Assembly: GCA_026388275.1 (NCBI GenBank)
Contig: JAPLKB010000064.1
Coordinates: 57,038 to 121,037 of the forward strand
Direction of reading: 5' to 3'
DNA from: Pseudomonadota bacterium
GTDB taxonomy: Bacteria; Desulfobacterota; Syntrophorhabdia; Syntrophorhabdales; Syntrophorhabdaceae
DNA length: 64,000 nucleotides
The notes under the pieces were generated by a model that was given only the letters and a program-made list of their open reading frames with translations, was not told where the DNA came from and did no database searches. Below, in pieces: positions 9,751 to 18,862 of this stretch. Each line of letters starts with the position of its first letter. Position 1 is the first letter of the stretch. The position numbers and the translations under genes were made by a program.

Positions 9751-11010
9751 TTAGATATCAAGTATTAGCAAATCCTGATTATTAAATAGTTTGTCATACT
9801 CATTTTTTATATATTCCAGAATGACATTGCTGTGAAGTCGAGTAAATATAATAATAAAAACACTATTTATTATTTCCTGCTTGACCTCATTGGGTAGAAA
9901 AACGGGAAGATCATCAAGGAAGAAATTCTTTTTTTCCGGGTTAGAATCAACAATAAAGACATTTTTCGGCATGGAATTTCTTTTACTCAAAAATCTTATT
10001 AAATTATCATTTGCACCCCAAAGGATAATAGGCATATTCTTCTTTGCATATTCAGTCAATAGGAAATTGGCATTATCTATTTGTGCATCAAATTTATTCA
10101 TTTTTTCAAGGGCTTTAGTAAAAAATGATTTATTTTTTTCATATTCACCGGGTAATTCTCCCACTTCTGCTTTTCGAAGGATTGGTGAGAAGAAATTTTT
10201 ATTATCATAATTTGTACTAATTTTTGACGTTAATGTTTCATTTAATTGTATAGAGTTTGCAGAAGCCATTTGCCGATCATGCTTAATAAAAGCCACAGCA
10301 ACACCATATGGCCTGCTACACAATTCGTATGAACTGTCTATAAGATTAAATCCACAGTTTTCTGCAATTCTTGTGAGCAACCCCAAAGAAAAATGATTAA
10401 CATGCTCATGGAGCATAAAAGGACTCAGGTACTGAGGATAAAATTCAATGTCGGGTACTTCGCAAATCATAATACCGCCAGCTTTTAAAGCTCTGTGACA
10501 ATTATAAAAGTAATTTTCTATATTTGTAACATGTTCCAGAACAAAATAATGTGTGAGCACATCACCATTGTTATCATATATTTCTTCAATGGATTGCAGA
10601 TCTCTTGCAACATTGTTGTTAATCTCAACAGTAATAACCTTGGAAAAAATATCTTTTAGCTTTTTATGAAAGATTGATTGTCTGTTGCTGCCTATTTCAA
10701 TATAGACCTCTCTATGGGACAGGTTTCTTTTTATGAATTCAATACGTTTGTTGATATCGTAATCCAAAGTCTGTTTATCGTAGGGCGTATAAGAATCGAA
10801 GTAATAGTCTTTTAGATCTTTTTCAATAGCCGCTGGTGATACAAAGACAAAACCACACTTTCTGCAAATAACATTGCATACATTAAACTCCCATATTGCT
10901 TTTTTTGTCTTTGCGGGAAATGTGTAACTCCAGAGTTTCTCTAAGTCGTTATTATTGCAGCAAGGACAATATCTTTCTTCTAATGCAATCTTTTTTCTCT
11001 CAAGCATCAT
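9751..11010 (-). CDS. Zinc-binding C-methyltransferase-like protein
   Basis: 419 residues in three parts: an N-terminal zinc site (RYCPCCNNND and CRKCGFVFV, two C-x2-C pairs), a SAM-methyltransferase core, and a C-terminal Rossmann-like domain (PIILWGANDNLIRFLSKRN, then VFIVDSNPEKK). This is the architecture of sugar C-methyltransferases of the NovU/TylC3 type (Methyltransf_13/23/14). Motif I is degenerate (VYIEIGSNRQSIF), so SAM binding may be altered. The core keeps THYFVLEHVTNIENYF. In this cluster it may methylate a keto sugar or act on a side chain. Confidence 0.8.
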   Translation of the reverse strand: MMLERKKIALEERYCPCCNNNDLEKLWSYTFPAKTKKAIWEFNVCNVICRKCGFVFVSPAAIEKDLKDYYFDSYTPYDKQTLDYDINKRIEFIKRNLSHREVYIEIGSNRQSIFHKKLKDIFSKVITVEINNNVARDLQSIEEIYDNNGDVLTHYFVLEHVTNIENYFYNCHRALKAGGIMICEVPDIEFYPQYLSPFMLHEHVNHFSLGLLTRIAENCGFNLIDSSYELCSRPYGVAVAFIKHDRQMASANSIQLNETLTSKISTNYDNKNFFSPILRKAEVGELPGEYEKNKSFFTKALEKMNKFDAQIDNANFLLTEYAKKNMPIILWGANDNLIRFLSKRNSMPKNVFIVDSNPEKKNFFLDDLPVFLPNEVKQEIINSVFIIIFTRLHSNVILEYIKNEYDKLFNNQDLLILDI

Positions 11011-11028
11011 CTTTTCTCCAGCAACAGA

Positions 11029-12030
11029 CTACATCTTTTTGTATCTTATTAAAGCTTGTTCTAAAACTTCATTGTCAACAATAGTTTTATTCACTTTAGA
11101 TATCTCTATGATCATTTTATGGAAATCAACTCCTTCTCTTTCGGAAAAATTCTTTACAATGTCTTCAAAGGAAGAGTGGAAAGAAGCATAACCAAAAAGC
11201 GTATCTTCTTCCTTTACGGAATAGTGGATCCCTTTGGCCAGGAGGTAATTTCTGAAATCTCTGGTTATTTTTAATGCTTTTAGCAAAATATTTTCGTCTT
11301 CAAGCATACCCTTTCTATTCATTATTGCCAATAAAGCTTCCGTGGGTACATTGCCACCGCTTCGTCCTATGCCGCCCAAAGTAGTGTCAATGAAATCAGC
11401 ACCACACTCGATTGCTGCTAGAGCATTTGCCATAACGAGATTCAAATTATTGTGGCCATGAAACCCTATTTTTATATCTCCGATCTCATCTTGTATAATA
11501 TTTATATATGTTTTAATATCTTCCGGGAACATACATCCGGCAGAATCTACCACATAAATAACATCTATCAGGTCTTTCACGTCTTTTAGATTCTTTGCAT
11601 ATTCTTTTGGCGATACAGTATAAGTTTTCATAAGATTAAGACAAACAAAAATATCTCTTTTTTTTATGGATTCAATAATTCCGATCTGACTATTTAATTC
11701 TGACGCATTTATTCCCGCTCTCACACCATATAGGCCATAGCTTTTCAATAGCTGCAGGTCATCCATATCTCCTATACCAGGAATAAAGAAACAAAAAACT
11801 TTATTTTTTTCTATTATTCCCTGGAGAACAGAGAATAGCTGTTCATCTGTAAATCCGCTTGAATATTTCCTGTAAGCACCAAGGCCTAATGGATGGCCAA
11901 TTTCAATGTATTCTATGCCGATATCTGATATCTTTCCTGCAAACTCTGAAATCACTTCAGATTCAATTAAAAAATTAGAGACATATAGACTATCCCTGCA
12001 TGTATCTTCTAAAATGTTAAACTTATTCAC
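11029..12030 (-). CDS. DRE-TIM metallolyase (HMGL/4-hydroxy-2-oxovalerate aldolase-like)
   Basis: 333 residues with the HMG-CoA lyase-like TIM barrel. The N-terminal LEDTCRDS is a variant of the D-x-T-L/C-R-D metal and catalytic motif. GFHGHNNLNLVMANA carries the two metal-binding His residues (H-x-H-x-N), and DTTLGGIGRSGGNVPTEALL is the C-terminal signature shared with 4-hydroxy-2-oxovalerate aldolases. The gene overlaps the ATP-grasp gene by eight bases, and a NeuB-family synthase precedes that. An aldol or Claisen step on a pyruvate-derived group fits the family, but the acceptor is unknown. Confidence 0.82.
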   Translation of the reverse strand: MNKFNILEDTCRDSLYVSNFLIESEVISEFAGKISDIGIEYIEIGHPLGLGAYRKYSSGFTDEQLFSVLQGIIEKNKVFCFFIPGIGDMDDLQLLKSYGLYGVRAGINASELNSQIGIIESIKKRDIFVCLNLMKTYTVSPKEYAKNLKDVKDLIDVIYVVDSAGCMFPEDIKTYINIIQDEIGDIKIGFHGHNNLNLVMANALAAIECGADFIDTTLGGIGRSGGNVPTEALLAIMNRKGMLEDENILLKALKITRDFRNYLLAKGIHYSVKEEDTLFGYASFHSSFEDIVKNFSEREGVDFHKMIIEISKVNKTIVDNEVLEQALIRYKKM

Positions 12031-13234
12031 ATTCTACCTCTAATCTATCTAATAGGCTTTTCGTTTGAGACACCAACTGTTCTTTACCTGATGTAGTCAC
12101 AATAATTACGCCATGTCTGTCTGCGCCGCTTCTAATCTCAGGTATTTTATATCCTTTCTTAATAAGCATCTTTAACTTCAGCGTATGGACATCGTCTTCA
12201 ACATCCTTAATGCCTTTTATATTTTTGACCTCTTTTCCCTTGAGATTTGGAAAAGAGAAGAACTTCATTAACGTCGGTATTTTATTTACTTTAACACTTT
12301 TTATACCCGTAGATATACCAAAGACATCTTTAATATACACGTCCAATATGTCTATACCGGATACATGGGGAACAATAATTTCCGAAGTAAAAACTCCTCC
12401 CCCTCTATTTGCAATTTCAGTCAAATAAACATCTCCTTCTGTTGTGATTATAAATTCACCATGGAAGAACCCAAAAGATAAGCCTAAATTCTCTGCCACA
12501 TACTCTGCGTTCATTATTGTTTTATCATATAGTTCATCGTCAAGATCTCCAGGATAAATTATCTCCCCGTCAATAATTCCACCTTTATCCTCCAATTTTT
12601 GTTTTGTTGCTAACCCTAAAGCCCTTGGTCCAATTCCTTGGAACATATAACCATCAACAGTTATATCGATACCATTAATAAATTTTTCTGCCAATACCAG
12701 TCTTGAATGACAATTAGCCAAAGCATCGTAAAAAGCATTCGGAATATCCTTTTCTTCCTTGATTTTATTAATGCCAAAGCTGCCCCTATTATCTACCGGT
12801 TTTGTGATAACAGGCAAACCCACTTTATCAATGAACTGATAGAGATCATAAATTGCAGTGCACAATTGAAACTCAGGAATCAGAATATTAGCTTGCTTTG
12901 ATACGGTGCGCTGCAAATACTTGTTTGTAGCCCTTTGTGCCTCCATGATCCTTGGGCCGGGAAGATTTAGCTTCTCTGCTATTAGGCTTTGAGCAAAATA
13001 TGAGTAGTCACATTGATCTGAAATAACTGCATTAGGCTTCACTTTCTCGGCAAATCTGGATATTTTTACCAAATCTCTCAGATCAGTAATTAACATGTCC
13101 TTATATTTTGGTGCTTTATAATAGCTATCGTTATAATGAACACCATAAATGTTGACTCCTAATTCACTAAGTTTGTCCAAAAGAGGTTCCTGCTCCCATC
13201 CTAAGTTAATAACGAGTATTTTTTTTCTGTTCAT
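12023..13234 (-). CDS. ATP-grasp ligase
   Basis: 403 residues with the ATP-grasp layout of the carbamoyl-phosphate synthase/PurK/D-Ala ligase group. The N-terminal Rossmann part (ILVINLGWEQEPLLDKLSELG) leads to the ATP-binding lysine strand (PVITKPVDNRGSFGINKI), the omega segment LVLAEKFINGIDITVDGYMF, and metal ligands in FFHGEFIITTEGDVYLTEIANRGGG. These enzymes couple a carboxylate to an amine through an acyl-phosphate. It starts one base after the pseI-like stop and overlaps the aldolase gene, so it probably ligates an amino acid or acid to the nonulosonate. That role is inference. Confidence 0.85.
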   Translation of the reverse strand: MNRKKILVINLGWEQEPLLDKLSELGVNIYGVHYNDSYYKAPKYKDMLITDLRDLVKISRFAEKVKPNAVISDQCDYSYFAQSLIAEKLNLPGPRIMEAQRATNKYLQRTVSKQANILIPEFQLCTAIYDLYQFIDKVGLPVITKPVDNRGSFGINKIKEEKDIPNAFYDALANCHSRLVLAEKFINGIDITVDGYMFQGIGPRALGLATKQKLEDKGGIIDGEIIYPGDLDDELYDKTIMNAEYVAENLGLSFGFFHGEFIITTEGDVYLTEIANRGGGVFTSEIIVPHVSGIDILDVYIKDVFGISTGIKSVKVNKIPTLMKFFSFPNLKGKEVKNIKGIKDVEDDVHTLKLKMLIKKGYKIPEIRSGADRHGVIIVTTSGKEQLVSQTKSLLDRLEVECE

Positions 13235-14296
13235 TTATTGCCCCTCCAAATCACTCCATTTTAGAAACGTTCCCTGCTGCAGATATTTCTTTGGCTTCAA
13301 ATGACTGACTATAAAATCTGAATCTCTGCAGTCAATTCCTCGTGGATAACGTTTAAATTCGAAATCACCGTCTTTAAATGGATCCCCTTTCTCTTTTGGA
13401 TATTTTAAAATAATTCGATAAATTATTTTTTCTTTGAATTTCTTTTCATCGTCATCAATATTGATTCTGCTTTTGCTTATTAGTGATTGTTCCACTGATC
13501 TAATGGCTTTCACCATTTCAGTAAATTCTTTTTGATTTAAAGAAATATCGGAATCAGGTGTCTTGAGTTTTCTGTCTAAAGTAAAATGCTTTTCTATCAC
13601 ACTCGCACCCAAACTCACTGCCGCAATGGGAACATATATGCCTAGCGTATGGTCTGAAAATCCTACCGGTTGATTGAACATCATTCTATAAATGTGCATC
13701 AGCTGTAAGTTTACTTTATTATATGGCGTAGGATAGATGCTGTTACAATGGAGAATCACGAACCTTTCATTTCCATTATTTTTAAAAATTTTTACGACCT
13801 TTTCTAAATCACTGTAGGATACCAGACCTGTTGACAATAAAACTGGTTTACCGGTTTTTGCCACTCTTTCAATAATTTGTGGAAAAGTACCTATTTGCGC
13901 TGACGCCAGTTTATATAGTTCTGTTTGGATGCTTTCAAGTATATCAACCGCCTTTAAGTAAGTTGGTGACGCGAAAAAAACAATATTTTTTTTATCAGAA
14001 TATTCTTTCAATTTGATAAGCCATTTTTCACTGATGTCAATTTGTTTATGAAGTTCTTTAGTTGATTTATCAGGTTTATAATACAATTCATCTATATTAA
14101 TAGATTGAAATTTTACAGCATTGGCTCCACATTGCAAAGCAGCATCTATCAATTCCAGGGCTAGATTAATATCCTGATTATGGTTGGAAGCAATTTCCGC
14201 CACTATAAATGTCTTTCCATCACCAATTAAATGGTTTCCAATATAAATTAAATTCTGTTTCATATCGGTTTTTTGCTCCATAATTTCATTCACCAT
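13235..14296 (-). CDS. NeuB-family nonulosonate synthase (PseI/SpsE-like)
   Basis: 353 residues. The NeuB barrel shows FIVAEIASNHNQDINLALELIDAA, AVKFQSINIDELY, YKLASAQIG, VLLSTGLVS, LHCNSIYPTP and GFSDHTLGI, then VIEKHFTLDR. The C-terminal ~60 residues are an SAF/antifreeze-like domain. The enzyme condenses PEP with a 6-carbon amino sugar to give a nine-carbon sialic-type acid. The neighbouring SpsF-type cytidylyltransferase overlaps it by 11 bases and pseG/pseH/pseB lie in the same cluster, so a pseudaminate-type product is likely. A second NeuB homologue at 29395-30417 belongs to the legionaminate set. Confidence 0.87.
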   Translation of the reverse strand: MVNEIMEQKTDMKQNLIYIGNHLIGDGKTFIVAEIASNHNQDINLALELIDAALQCGANAVKFQSINIDELYYKPDKSTKELHKQIDISEKWLIKLKEYSDKKNIVFFASPTYLKAVDILESIQTELYKLASAQIGTFPQIIERVAKTGKPVLLSTGLVSYSDLEKVVKIFKNNGNERFVILHCNSIYPTPYNKVNLQLMHIYRMMFNQPVGFSDHTLGIYVPIAAVSLGASVIEKHFTLDRKLKTPDSDISLNQKEFTEMVKAIRSVEQSLISKSRINIDDDEKKFKEKIIYRIILKYPKEKGDPFKDGDFEFKRYPRGIDCRDSDFIVSHLKPKKYLQQGTFLKWSDLEGQ

Positions 14297-15023
14297 ACTT
14301 TTTCTGTTCTATGTGTGCATTAATGTTTTGCCACTCCGGATGCTTTTCCAATAATTCTAAACAGTCTTCCAGACTAAATAAACTATTTTTAGGATAAAGA
14401 TTCTCTATAATTAATTTCAACAACTCAAAATCTTCCTTTGTATCAACTGTCCACCTGTGTGAACTAAAATCCTTGTAATATCGAATATTAGCAAGTTTAA
14501 AATATTTTGAATTTGTTCTGATAAATGGAGTTACATGCTCACGGTCAGGCTGTTTAGTGGCTTCGAAAAATGCCTTCTCAAGAGCCGCATAAGAAAAAAT
14601 CTCTGTATCCATACCACGCGGATATGTTCTTTCAATGCAGTTCGCAACAAAATCATATCTGGGGTAATTTGATTTATAATATGCAATTACGTTGTCAACC
14701 ACTCTCGGATCAATTACTGGACAATCAGCAGTAATCCGCACAATTTGGTCAGCCATAAATTCCTTTACCGTGAAATAGAATCTTGACAGCACATCATCTT
14801 CAGATCCTCTAAAATATGCAACATTTAATTTATTGCATAAATCAACTATAGGTTGGTCATCCTGATTCTTGGTAGTTGCAACAACAATCTGATCGGCAAG
14901 TTTTGACCCCATTAATCTTTCAAGTTCTATCTCCAATAAAGATTTGCCTAAGACGGTTTTTAAAACTTTGCCAGGCAATCTGCTTGATGTCATGCGGGCT
15001 TGTATGATTATAGTTGTTTTCAT
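14286..15023 (-). CDS. SpsF/PseF-like cytidylyltransferase
   Basis: 245 residues. The N-terminal nucleotide-binding segment TIIIQARMTSSRLPGKVLKTV and the following VVATTKNQDDQPI and RITADCPVIDP match the SpsF/acylneuraminate cytidylyltransferase family. The enzyme would activate the nonulosonate as its CMP derivative. It overlaps the NeuB-family gene and is the first gene of this run, after a 221-base gap from pseB. The SpsE-SpsF-SpsG grouping known from spore-coat loci is mirrored here by the NeuB homologue, this gene and the pseG-like gene. Confidence 0.82.
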   Translation of the reverse strand: MKTTIIIQARMTSSRLPGKVLKTVLGKSLLEIELERLMGSKLADQIVVATTKNQDDQPIVDLCNKLNVAYFRGSEDDVLSRFYFTVKEFMADQIVRITADCPVIDPRVVDNVIAYYKSNYPRYDFVANCIERTYPRGMDTEIFSYAALEKAFFEATKQPDREHVTPFIRTNSKYFKLANIRYYKDFSSHRWTVDTKEDFELLKLIIENLYPKNSLFSLEDCLELLEKHPEWQNINAHIEQKKYGE

Positions 15024-15155
15024 CTGAAAAACCTACCTCTTAAGTTTTTTTATCTAATCGGCAAATATGGGTTTACTATCATAAAAAATAGCTTATACGA
15101 TAACCATGAAGATAAAATTTACAAATGTTTTCTCAAATCAATTAATTTTAAGATC

Positions 15156-15177
15156 TTGCTTAAGCCGGTCTAAGCAA
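15156..15177. other. Small inverted repeat between pseF-like gene and pseB
   Basis: Arms TTGCTTA (15156-15162) and TAAGCAA (15171-15177) enclose an eight-base loop. It lies in the 221-base gap 15024-15244, which holds no gene. There is no clear T-run on either side, so it is not a convincing terminator. It may be an operator or a processing hairpin in the intercistronic leader. Confidence 0.35.
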
Positions 15178-15244
15178 TTGTGAAACCTTGTTGACCACCT
15201 GAATATTATCATTGTTGATTGATTATCTTCCGATTTGAATCATG

Positions 15245-16234
15245 CTAATGATCTTTTACTAATTCTCTCAAATCATTCACTGTCAGCCATTTGCTGTTTG
15301 TTTTGCTATCATACACAAAACCTTCATTAACAGTCTGTCCTCCATTTGACATATGGTTTTTAGAATTCCACCAGTTAAACTCAGGTTCGATAATAAAATA
15401 ATCATCAAATTCGAGGGTATGTCTGGCATCATCTTCTGTGACTAAAACTTCATGTATCTTTTCTCCAGGTCTGATACCTACAATCTCATAACGGCAATCA
15501 GGAGCTATTGCATTGGCTAAGTCAATTAGCTTCATGCTTGGGATTTTCGGAACAAACAGTTCTCCCCCCTCAGCAAGATCAAGACATTTCAATACAAATC
15601 TGACACCCTGCTCAAGAGTAATCCAGAAACGGGTCATCCTCGGGTCTGTAATCGGAATAACTCCGGTCTCTTTCATTGTTTTGAATAACGGAATTACACT
15701 TCCCCTGCTTCCTATGACATTACCGTAACGCACAACCGAGAATCTTGTATCCTTCCATCCTGCATAGGAGTTCCCTGAGATGAATAGTTTATCTGAGCAT
15801 AGTTTTGTGGCTCCATAAAGATTGACAGGGTTGGCAGCTTTATCTGTACTGAGAGCAAGAACTTTTTTAACACCGCAATCAATAGCTGCATTAATAATAT
15901 TTTCAGCACCCATGACATTTGTCTGAATTGCCTCGAAAGGGTTTCTTTCACAGGCAGGCACCTGTTTTAGTGCAGCAGCATGGATAACATAATCAACTCC
16001 ATAAAAGGCTCTGTACAATCGATCTTTGTCTCTTACATCACCAATAAAATACCTTAGACACCTATGTTCTTTTTCAGAATATATTTGGGACATTTCAAAT
16101 TGTTTCAATTCATCCCGACTGAATATAATCAATTTTTCAGGTTTGTATTCCTTCAGAACAATTTCTACAAACTTTTTTCCGAAGGAGCCTGTTCCGCCGG
16201 TTACAAGTATAGATTTTCCATTAAATATTGACAT
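15245..16234 (-). CDS. pseB: UDP-GlcNAc 4,6-dehydratase (inverting), PseB
   Basis: Starting at the ATG at 16234 gives 329 residues: MSIFNGKSILVTGGTGSFGK. This start follows a strong AAGGAAAGGTG ribosome site, so a longer upstream reading was rejected. The NAD-binding TGGTGSFG motif, the IIFSRDELKQFEM segment, YFIGDVRDKDRL and the AAALKQVPACERNP stretch are diagnostic of PseB/FlaA1. The SDR catalytic site shows LSTDKAANPVNLYGATK. PseB makes UDP-2-acetamido-2,6-dideoxy-arabino-hexos-4-ulose, the first pseudaminate intermediate. The next enzyme, PseC, is not obvious in the window. Confidence 0.92.
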   Translation of the reverse strand: MSIFNGKSILVTGGTGSFGKKFVEIVLKEYKPEKLIIFSRDELKQFEMSQIYSEKEHRCLRYFIGDVRDKDRLYRAFYGVDYVIHAAALKQVPACERNPFEAIQTNVMGAENIINAAIDCGVKKVLALSTDKAANPVNLYGATKLCSDKLFISGNSYAGWKDTRFSVVRYGNVIGSRGSVIPLFKTMKETGVIPITDPRMTRFWITLEQGVRFVLKCLDLAEGGELFVPKIPSMKLIDLANAIAPDCRYEIVGIRPGEKIHEVLVTEDDARHTLEFDDYFIIEPEFNWWNSKNHMSNGGQTVNEGFVYDSKTNSKWLTVNDLRELVKDH

Positions 16235-16248
16235 AAATTCACCTTTCC

Positions 16249-17412
16249 TTATAATGCTTTCATAAGTCTGTTTGCAACAATCTGCCAATAAGGCAGTTCT
16301 TCGGTCCCATCCTTTTTAATATAATAGTTCCTGTATCTGCGGTATGCGTCTTCATCTATCCGTATTTCTTCATTAAGATCAATTGAAACCTCTCTGTCTA
16401 AATTGTGGGCCTTCTTTCCGAAAAAAGAAGCCAGCCATTCAATTGTAGGGTCTTCTAATATACTGGCGTTTACCTTATCGGTTGTAAAAAATATCATTGG
16501 TTTTTTATAGAGTACAACATGATTAATAGCAGTACTATTATGCATCAAAATAAAATCTGCATTCTTTACCAGTTCCGCTGTCCTGCCCCGTATAATTTCT
16601 CTTCCACCGAAATAATCAGGATGTTCTTCATAATGTGAACGCGGATGGGCAGCTATAATAATCCGCACTTTAAAACTTTCTTCAATATAATTAAAAAATT
16701 TTACCAATGCAGGATAGTATTCATCTGCAGATATTTTTACCGGTAAATCAAGATAAAGGTAGTCCGTATGAAACGGAAGATATTCATCAAGAAAAACTCC
16801 TACAGAAGGAATCTTTTCTTGAGAAATATCTTTTAATTCAAGATATGTATCATAATCATAGCTGTGTACCCATAGAAACTCACTTTTTTCATTTATTGCA
16901 AAGTAATTTGCAAGAAAATATTTTTCTCCCGGTGCAAACACGATTCTTGCCGGTTTTACCCCGAAAAATGTAAAGGGAATCATCCTGAATGTTTTATCCA
17001 GAACCCTCTCGAAGGTGATTTTTTTCAATCTTCTTAGCCATAATTCCTTCTTGCCTGAACTGACAGGAAGAGCAAACAGTGTTGTTGAAAAATGTATGCC
17101 CTGTTTCGACAGCATTCTAAAAATAAAAAGAGAAGCAAGTGTGTAATGAACCATTAAAACAACAAACACAGAACTGTTGAGGGTTTTAATCGCCTCTCTG
17201 GCAGCTTTCAAATTTTCAAAAGAACGATGCCCCCTCCACTGAATTGGATCAGGAGGAGCGCTTGTTATGTATCCCTCAGGTACAATAAGTTTGGTAAATT
17301 CCCATATCTCTACATCAAACCCGTTGTTCAACATAATTTCTATGCCGAAACGATTATAGTCTCTTTCATTGAAGTATTCTTCAAGAAAATAGATAACCTT
17401 TTTAATGTGCAT
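16249..17412 (-). CDS. GT-B-like glycan transferase, hisH/hisF-associated
   Basis: 387 residues, no family confidently recognised. The C-terminal half shows a GT-B-like donor domain: PSVGVFLDEYLPFHTDY, RIIIAAHPRSHYEEHP, then AELVKNADFILMHNSTAINHVVLYKKPMIFFTTD. This H-P-R...N-S-T pattern resembles CDP-glycerol transferases and putative nonulosonate transferases. It lies between pseB (15 bases away) and hisH2 (18 bases). Transfer of the amidinated nonulosonate is a reasonable inference. Confidence 0.6.
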   Translation of the reverse strand: MHIKKVIYFLEEYFNERDYNRFGIEIMLNNGFDVEIWEFTKLIVPEGYITSAPPDPIQWRGHRSFENLKAAREAIKTLNSSVFVVLMVHYTLASLFIFRMLSKQGIHFSTTLFALPVSSGKKELWLRRLKKITFERVLDKTFRMIPFTFFGVKPARIVFAPGEKYFLANYFAINEKSEFLWVHSYDYDTYLELKDISQEKIPSVGVFLDEYLPFHTDYLYLDLPVKISADEYYPALVKFFNYIEESFKVRIIIAAHPRSHYEEHPDYFGGREIIRGRTAELVKNADFILMHNSTAINHVVLYKKPMIFFTTDKVNASILEDPTIEWLASFFGKKAHNLDREVSIDLNEEIRIDEDAYRRYRNYYIKKDGTEELPYWQIVANRLMKAL

Positions 17413-17430
17413 TATTTGGTTGATTGGCTT

Positions 17431-18087
17431 CTATAGGTGTTGCGAACGCATTTTCAGGAAGGTATTTATAATCTTAAGCCCAACTGCGCCGCTTTTTTCA
17501 GGATGGAACTGACATCCGTACAGATTTCCCGATTGAATGGCTGCACAGATAGAAAGTCCGTTGTATTCACAGTCGGCAAGATCATTAACAGGATCTGCCG
17601 GATTTACTGAAAAAGAATGAACAAAATATACCGATTCCCCTATTGATAAGTCTTGAAAAATAGTATTATCCCAATCTTCGCGATTTTTCGGGAGTAAAAG
17701 GCCGTTCCAGCCTATATGGGGAATTTTGTGTAGTGTGCCGTTGGAACCTGTCTTTGGAATCATAATTACTCTGCCAGGTATTAAAGCAAGCCCTTCATAA
17801 ATACCAAACTCCTCACTTGTTTCCATCATCATTTGCATACCAAGGCAAATACCAAGAAAAGGTCTACCTGTTTTAGCAAACTTTCTGATCGCTTCCACAA
17901 ACCCCCTGCTGTGCAGCTCCCGCATCCCGTCAGCAAATGCACCTACTCCTGGAAGAACAAGGCATTCAGCTCGCTCCACCACATTTGGAGAATTTGTAAT
18001 TACGACCCTTGCGCCGCAGTTCTCAAAAGCCCTTTGCACGCTCAAAAGATTTCCCATTCCGTAGTCAACAACTACAACATTTCGCAT
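17431..18087 (-). CDS. hisH2: HisH2-type glutamine amidotransferase subunit
   Basis: 218 residues of the class I glutamine amidotransferase fold: VVDYGMGNLLSVQRAF at the start, LVLPGVGAFADGM, the nucleophile elbow LGICLGMQMM and the His-Glu pair in GCQFHPEKS. HisH releases ammonia from glutamine. Here no other histidine biosynthesis genes are present. The neighbours are hisF2 (one base away) and a PseA/WbpG-type amidotransferase, so this copy supplies ammonia for making an acetamidino group on a surface sugar rather than imidazole-glycerol phosphate. Confidence 0.88.
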   Translation of the reverse strand: MRNVVVVDYGMGNLLSVQRAFENCGARVVITNSPNVVERAECLVLPGVGAFADGMRELHSRGFVEAIRKFAKTGRPFLGICLGMQMMMETSEEFGIYEGLALIPGRVIMIPKTGSNGTLHKIPHIGWNGLLLPKNREDWDNTIFQDLSIGESVYFVHSFSVNPADPVNDLADCEYNGLSICAAIQSGNLYGCQFHPEKSGAVGLKIINTFLKMRSQHL

Positions 18088-18088
18088 T

Positions 18089-18850
18089 TTAGCAAACCCT
18101 TACCTTGATTCCTCTCTGCTGGCAACCATCTCTTATTTCATCTATCGTAAGCATTCCATAGTGGAGGACATGCGCCATAGCAACCGCATCGGCGTGACCA
18201 TCTTTTACAACCTTTTCAAGATCATCAATGTTCCCCATTCCTCCGCTTGCAATTACAGGGATAGGCAGCATATCGGAGACTGTTCTGACAAGCTCAAGAT
18301 CGAATCCTTTTGCCCCGCCCTCCATATCAATGGAAGTGAGAAGTATTTCCCCTGCACCGAGATCATAACCTTTTTGTGCCCACTCTATTGCATCAATGCC
18401 TGTTTTTTCTCGTCCATAATCGTAGTAGGCCTCCCATTGCTTTTCACCTTTTTTCTTAGCTTCAATGGAAAGCACCATACATTGAGAGCCAAATCTTTGC
18501 GAAACCTGCCGTATAAGTTGAGGATTCTTGATTGCGGCAGTGTTTATAGCAACTTTATCGGCGCCGGCACGCAGTATTTCTCTGGCATCATCAACAGAAC
18601 GAATTCCTCCACCCACTGTCACAGGGATAAACACATCTTCAGAGGTGCGCCGCACTATTTCTTTAATATTATTACGCTCATAAAGGCTTGCTACTATGTC
18701 CATATAAATAATCTCATCAATCCCGTCGTCATAATATTTTTTTGCAAATCTGTTTGGGTTCCCCATTTTGCGCAAACCTTCAAGCTGTACACCTTTTACA
18801 AGATTAGGCCCCTTAACATCAAGACGGGCAATGAGTCGCATGTTATGCAT
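18089..18850 (-). CDS. hisF2: HisF2-type synthase subunit of sugar amidotransferase
   Basis: 253 residues, a HisF-family TIM barrel: [52 protein letters not shown] and [13 protein letters not shown]. The second catalytic Asp of true HisF (strand 5, S/A-I-D-A-K/R) is Glu here (VLSIEAKKK). This and the [13 protein letters not shown] start are features of the HisF2 branch that partners WbpG/PseA. It probably forms the ammonia channel between HisH2 and the PseA-like enzyme, as inferred for Pseudomonas and Campylobacter O-antigen and flagellin loci. Confidence 0.87.
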   Translation of the reverse strand: MHNMRLIARLDVKGPNLVKGVQLEGLRKMGNPNRFAKKYYDDGIDEIIYMDIVASLYERNNIKEIVRRTSEDVFIPVTVGGGIRSVDDAREILRAGADKVAINTAAIKNPQLIRQVSQRFGSQCMVLSIEAKKKGEKQWEAYYDYGREKTGIDAIEWAQKGYDLGAGEILLTSIDMEGGAKGFDLELVRTVSDMLPIPVIASGGMGNIDDLEKVVKDGHADAVAMAHVLHYGMLTIDEIRDGCQQRGIKVRVC

Positions 18851-18862
18851 TTTTAAGCCTTA

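Noticed and set aside
17431..18850. Histidine biosynthesis hisH/hisF
   Set aside because: No other his genes, HisF2-type residues, and a PseA/WbpG-type partner immediately upstream.
18161..18856. 231-codon frame opposite hisF2
   Set aside because: Antisense shadow of a conserved TIM-barrel gene.
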